From positions 1 to 64,000 of the forward strand of contig NZ_WXVV01000019.1 of assembly GCF_013433315.1 (NCBI RefSeq): 64,000 nt of DNA. Reading direction: 5' to 3'. This document shows, piece after piece, positions 62,141 to 64,000 of this stretch (within the stretch, counting starts at the first letter, position 1; every line of letters begins with the position of its first letter). Source of the stretch: Pseudomonas crudilactis (GTDB lineage Bacteria; Pseudomonadota; Gammaproteobacteria; Pseudomonadales; Pseudomonadaceae). The position numbers and the translations under genes were made by a program. The notes under the pieces are model-generated. The model made no database searches and had not been told where the DNA came from. It worked only from the letters and a program-made list of their open reading frames with translations.

Positions 62141-62479
62141 TTAGCTGTGGATGCGCACCCAAACAGTCACCAAAACAGTGGCAGCCATCAACCAGGCCAC
62201 CGCCGCGACGGCGAGCGAAGCCTCCAGCCGCAACCGATCCACCATCACATACAACGTCGCCAGATACACAAAGTACGGAATGATCGACCACATGCCGAAC
62301 ACGATCGTGGTCTTCAAATCCTCAATCGAACGCCCCTTGCCGACGATGTAATGCGCAATCAGCGCAAACGTCGGAAACAGCGGCACCAGCCCGGCGATGT
62401 AATAGTTTCTGGTTTTCGACAGCGCCGCGATGATCAGTACTACCGCGGCGCCCAACAGGGCTTTGAAAAACAGATCCAT
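62141..62479 (-). CDS. glpM: GlpM family membrane protein
   Basis: 112 aa with four predicted helices (FKALLGAAVVLIIAAL, YYIAGLVPLFPTFALIAHYIVG, YFVYLATLYVMV, SLAVAAVAWLMAATVLVTVW). It matches GlpM, a small inner-membrane protein first linked to alginate production in P. aeruginosa; the molecular role is unclear. The dctD stop and glpM start overlap by one base (TGATG), so it is the last gene of the dctB-dctD unit. Confidence 0.85.
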   Translation of the reverse strand: MDLFFKALLGAAVVLIIAALSKTRNYYIAGLVPLFPTFALIAHYIVGKGRSIEDLKTTIVFGMWSIIPYFVYLATLYVMVDRLRLEASLAVAAVAWLMAATVLVTVWVRIHS

Positions 62480-63807
62480 CAGTGGCTCAACCCGTACTTT
62501 TTCACTTTGTCGAACAGCGTGGTCTTGGCCATGCCCAGCTCAAGACTCGCCTGAGTCAGGTTGCCACCGCTGCGTTGCAGGGCGTCGCTGAGCAGGTTGC
62601 GTTCGAACGCTTCCACCGCTTCGGCAAACGCCAGGCCTTGGCCAGCGCTGCCGGCGCCGGACTTTTTGAACGCCGGCAGACCGAGGGCAAAACGTTCGGC
62701 AACGTTGCGCAGTTCACGCACGTTGCCCGGCCAGTCGTGGCTCATCAGGTTCGACAGGGTCTGGTTGTCCAGTTCCGGCAGTGCGCGGTCGAAGCGCAGG
62801 GCTGACTGTTGGGTGAAGTGTTCGAACAGTTGCAGGATGTCTTCACGGCGCTCGCGCAGTGGCGGCAATTCCAGGGTCACCACGTTGAGGCGGTAGTACA
62901 AGTCGCTGCGAAATTCGCCGGCCTTGCTCGCTTCGTCGAGGTCGGACTTGGTCGCCGCGATCACTCGGCAATCCACCGCCACGCTCTGGTTCGAGCCGAG
63001 GCGTTCGAGGGTACGTTCCTGCAACACACGCAGCAGTTTGATCTGCAACGGCAGCGGCATGCTCTCCACTTCATCGAGGAACAATGTGCCGCCATCAGCG
63101 TGTTCGATCTTGCCGATCCGGCGTTTACCGGCGCCGGTGAAGGCGTTGGCCTCATGGCCGAAGATCTCGCTTTCGAAGAGGTTTTCCGGCAGGCCGCCGC
63201 AGTTCAGCGCAACAAATTGTTTGCTGTGGCGGCGACTGAAGTCGTGCAGGCAACGGGCGACCAGTTCCTTACCGGTGCCGGTCTCGCCTTCGATCAACAC
63301 GTTGGCCGAGGTATCGGCGACGTTGGCGATCAGTTCACGCAGGTTCTGCATCGCCGGCGAGCGACCGATGATCCGTCCTTCGAGGGAATCTCGTTCGGCC
63401 AGTTGCCGACGCAGCGACGACACTTCGCGGGCGAGGCTGCGTTGCTCCAGCGCCCGACGCGCGACGTCGACCAGACGTTCCGGCGAGAATGGTTTTTCCA
63501 TGAAGTCATAAGCGCCTTTCTGCATCGCGCCCACGGCCATGGAAATGTCGCCGTGGCCGGTGATCAACACCACCGGCAGGCTGCGATCGCGCTGCTTGAG
63601 GCGGGTCAGCAGTTCCAGGCCATCGATGCCCGGCAAGCGAATGTCGCTGATGACGATGCCGGCAAAATTGTCGCCGACACGCTCCAGCGCTTCCTCGGCA
63701 CTGCCGACGCCGACGCAGGGAATGTCTTCCAGGGTCAGCGCCTGCTGGCAACCGAGCAGCACATGGGGGTCGTCTTCGACGATCAGCACACTAAGGTCGT
63801 GGTTCAT
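62479..63807 (-). CDS. dctD: Sigma-54-dependent response regulator DctD
   Basis: 442 aa. Receiver domain with D55 (VISDIRLPGIDG), AAA+ sigma-54 activator domain (Walker A GETGTGKE, GGTLFLDEVES as Walker B) and a C-terminal Fis-type helix-turn-helix (GGNLTQASLELGMAKTTLFDKVKKYGL). It activates C4-dicarboxylate transport genes with the kinase DctB, whose gene lies immediately upstream with a 4-bp overlap. The sigma-54 contact loop, usually GAFTGA, reads N221-AFTGA here. Identification relies on overall similarity and on the dctB neighbour. Confidence 0.9.
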   Translation of the reverse strand: MNHDLSVLIVEDDPHVLLGCQQALTLEDIPCVGVGSAEEALERVGDNFAGIVISDIRLPGIDGLELLTRLKQRDRSLPVVLITGHGDISMAVGAMQKGAYDFMEKPFSPERLVDVARRALEQRSLAREVSSLRRQLAERDSLEGRIIGRSPAMQNLRELIANVADTSANVLIEGETGTGKELVARCLHDFSRRHSKQFVALNCGGLPENLFESEIFGHEANAFTGAGKRRIGKIEHADGGTLFLDEVESMPLPLQIKLLRVLQERTLERLGSNQSVAVDCRVIAATKSDLDEASKAGEFRSDLYYRLNVVTLELPPLRERREDILQLFEHFTQQSALRFDRALPELDNQTLSNLMSHDWPGNVRELRNVAERFALGLPAFKKSGAGSAGQGLAFAEAVEAFERNLLSDALQRSGGNLTQASLELGMAKTTLFDKVKKYGLSH

Positions 63808-64000
63808 ATTGGCTCGGCAGGAGTAGGGCTTACCAACGGTAAACTGAGGACGAAGGTGGTGCCACCGCTGGCCGGGTGTTCGACACCCAGATGCCCGCCG
63901 GTGGCGGCCGCGAGGCTGGCGGAAAGGGTCAGGCCCAGGCCCAGGCCTTGTTCGCCGGGCTTGGTGGTGAAGAACGGTTCGAACAGATGCTTGCGCGCTT
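63804..64000 (-). CDS. dctB: C4-dicarboxylate sensor kinase DctB, C-terminal end (partial)
   Basis: The last 64 complete codons (plus two bases of the preceding one) of a gene that starts beyond the right edge. The end of a histidine-kinase ATPase domain is visible: LFEPFFTTKPGEQGLGLGLTLS (F box and G2 box), then SGGTTFVLSLPL. The TGA overlaps the dctD ATG by 4 bp. The family is certain; the DctB name is inferred from the partner DctD. Confidence 0.85.
   Translation of the reverse strand, partial: ARKHLFEPFFTTKPGEQGLGLGLTLSASLAAATGGHLGVEHPASGGTTFVLSLPLVSPTPAEPI

Overview
The window reads as a chromosomal segment of a Pseudomonas of the P. fluorescens group. The evidence is high-GC coding, many copies of the Pseudomonas REP palindrome with a GTGGGAGCGAGC..GCTCGC core, and typical Pseudomonas genes: gcd, oprB, metR/metE, dctB/dctD and glpM. 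No rRNA, tRNA or CRISPR array was recognised.

Left edge (1-2.7 kb). The 3' end of an IS3-family transposase and its terminal repeat abut three ~110-bp tandem repeats. A divergent pair of small unknown genes follows, each preceded by the same CTGTCA-N4-TGACAG palindrome at nearly the same distance. A DUF6124-like gene comes next, with a strongly structured leader. 2.7-9.3 kb holds periplasmic glucose oxidation (gcd) and a sugar porin (oprB), a VF530 protein with a Pr6Pr-like membrane protein, and a ferric-reductase/PadR-regulator operon of the NfeF/NfeR (YqjH/YqjI) type.

9.8-18.1 kb is a seven-gene alternate (CS1/cable-type) chaperone-usher fimbrial operon: pilin, usher, adhesin, chaperone, second pilin, then two tandem-duplicated adhesins. 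18.1-30.0 kb is the most unusual part. Two very large DUF6543-type toxin/effector-like proteins share an N-terminal module of roughly 600-650 residues but carry different C-termini. One has leucine-rich repeats and a NEL-like E3-ligase domain without its catalytic cysteine. The other ends in a domain with an SGC...H signature like CNF1/BLF1 glutamine deamidases. A penicillin-binding-protein-like gene lies between them. A third giant protein (1852 aa) with a related core motif lies at 54.3-59.8 kb.

30.4-39.1 kb: a ProY-like permease, a GtrA plus GT39-type glycosyltransferase pair of lower GC, an FMN-binding glutamate synthase-like protein, and a LuxR-regulator / carbon-nitrogen hydrolase / PuuP-like permease locus that may serve amine use. 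39.2-49.1 kb is a tightly coupled signalling operon with 4-bp overlaps: GGDEF-EAL, EAL, di-haem cytochrome c peroxidase, sensor kinase and receiver-kinase hybrid. A degenerate HD-GYP response regulator is divergent from it. The cyclic-di-GMP domains look complementary, with one intact GGDEF and one intact EAL. 49.2-54.2 kb: Nudix, LysE and GNAT genes, then metR/metE divergent around a MetR-like palindrome. The right end has a secreted alpha/beta hydrolase, a DsbA/FrnE-like oxidoreductase, glpM, dctD and the 3' end of dctB.
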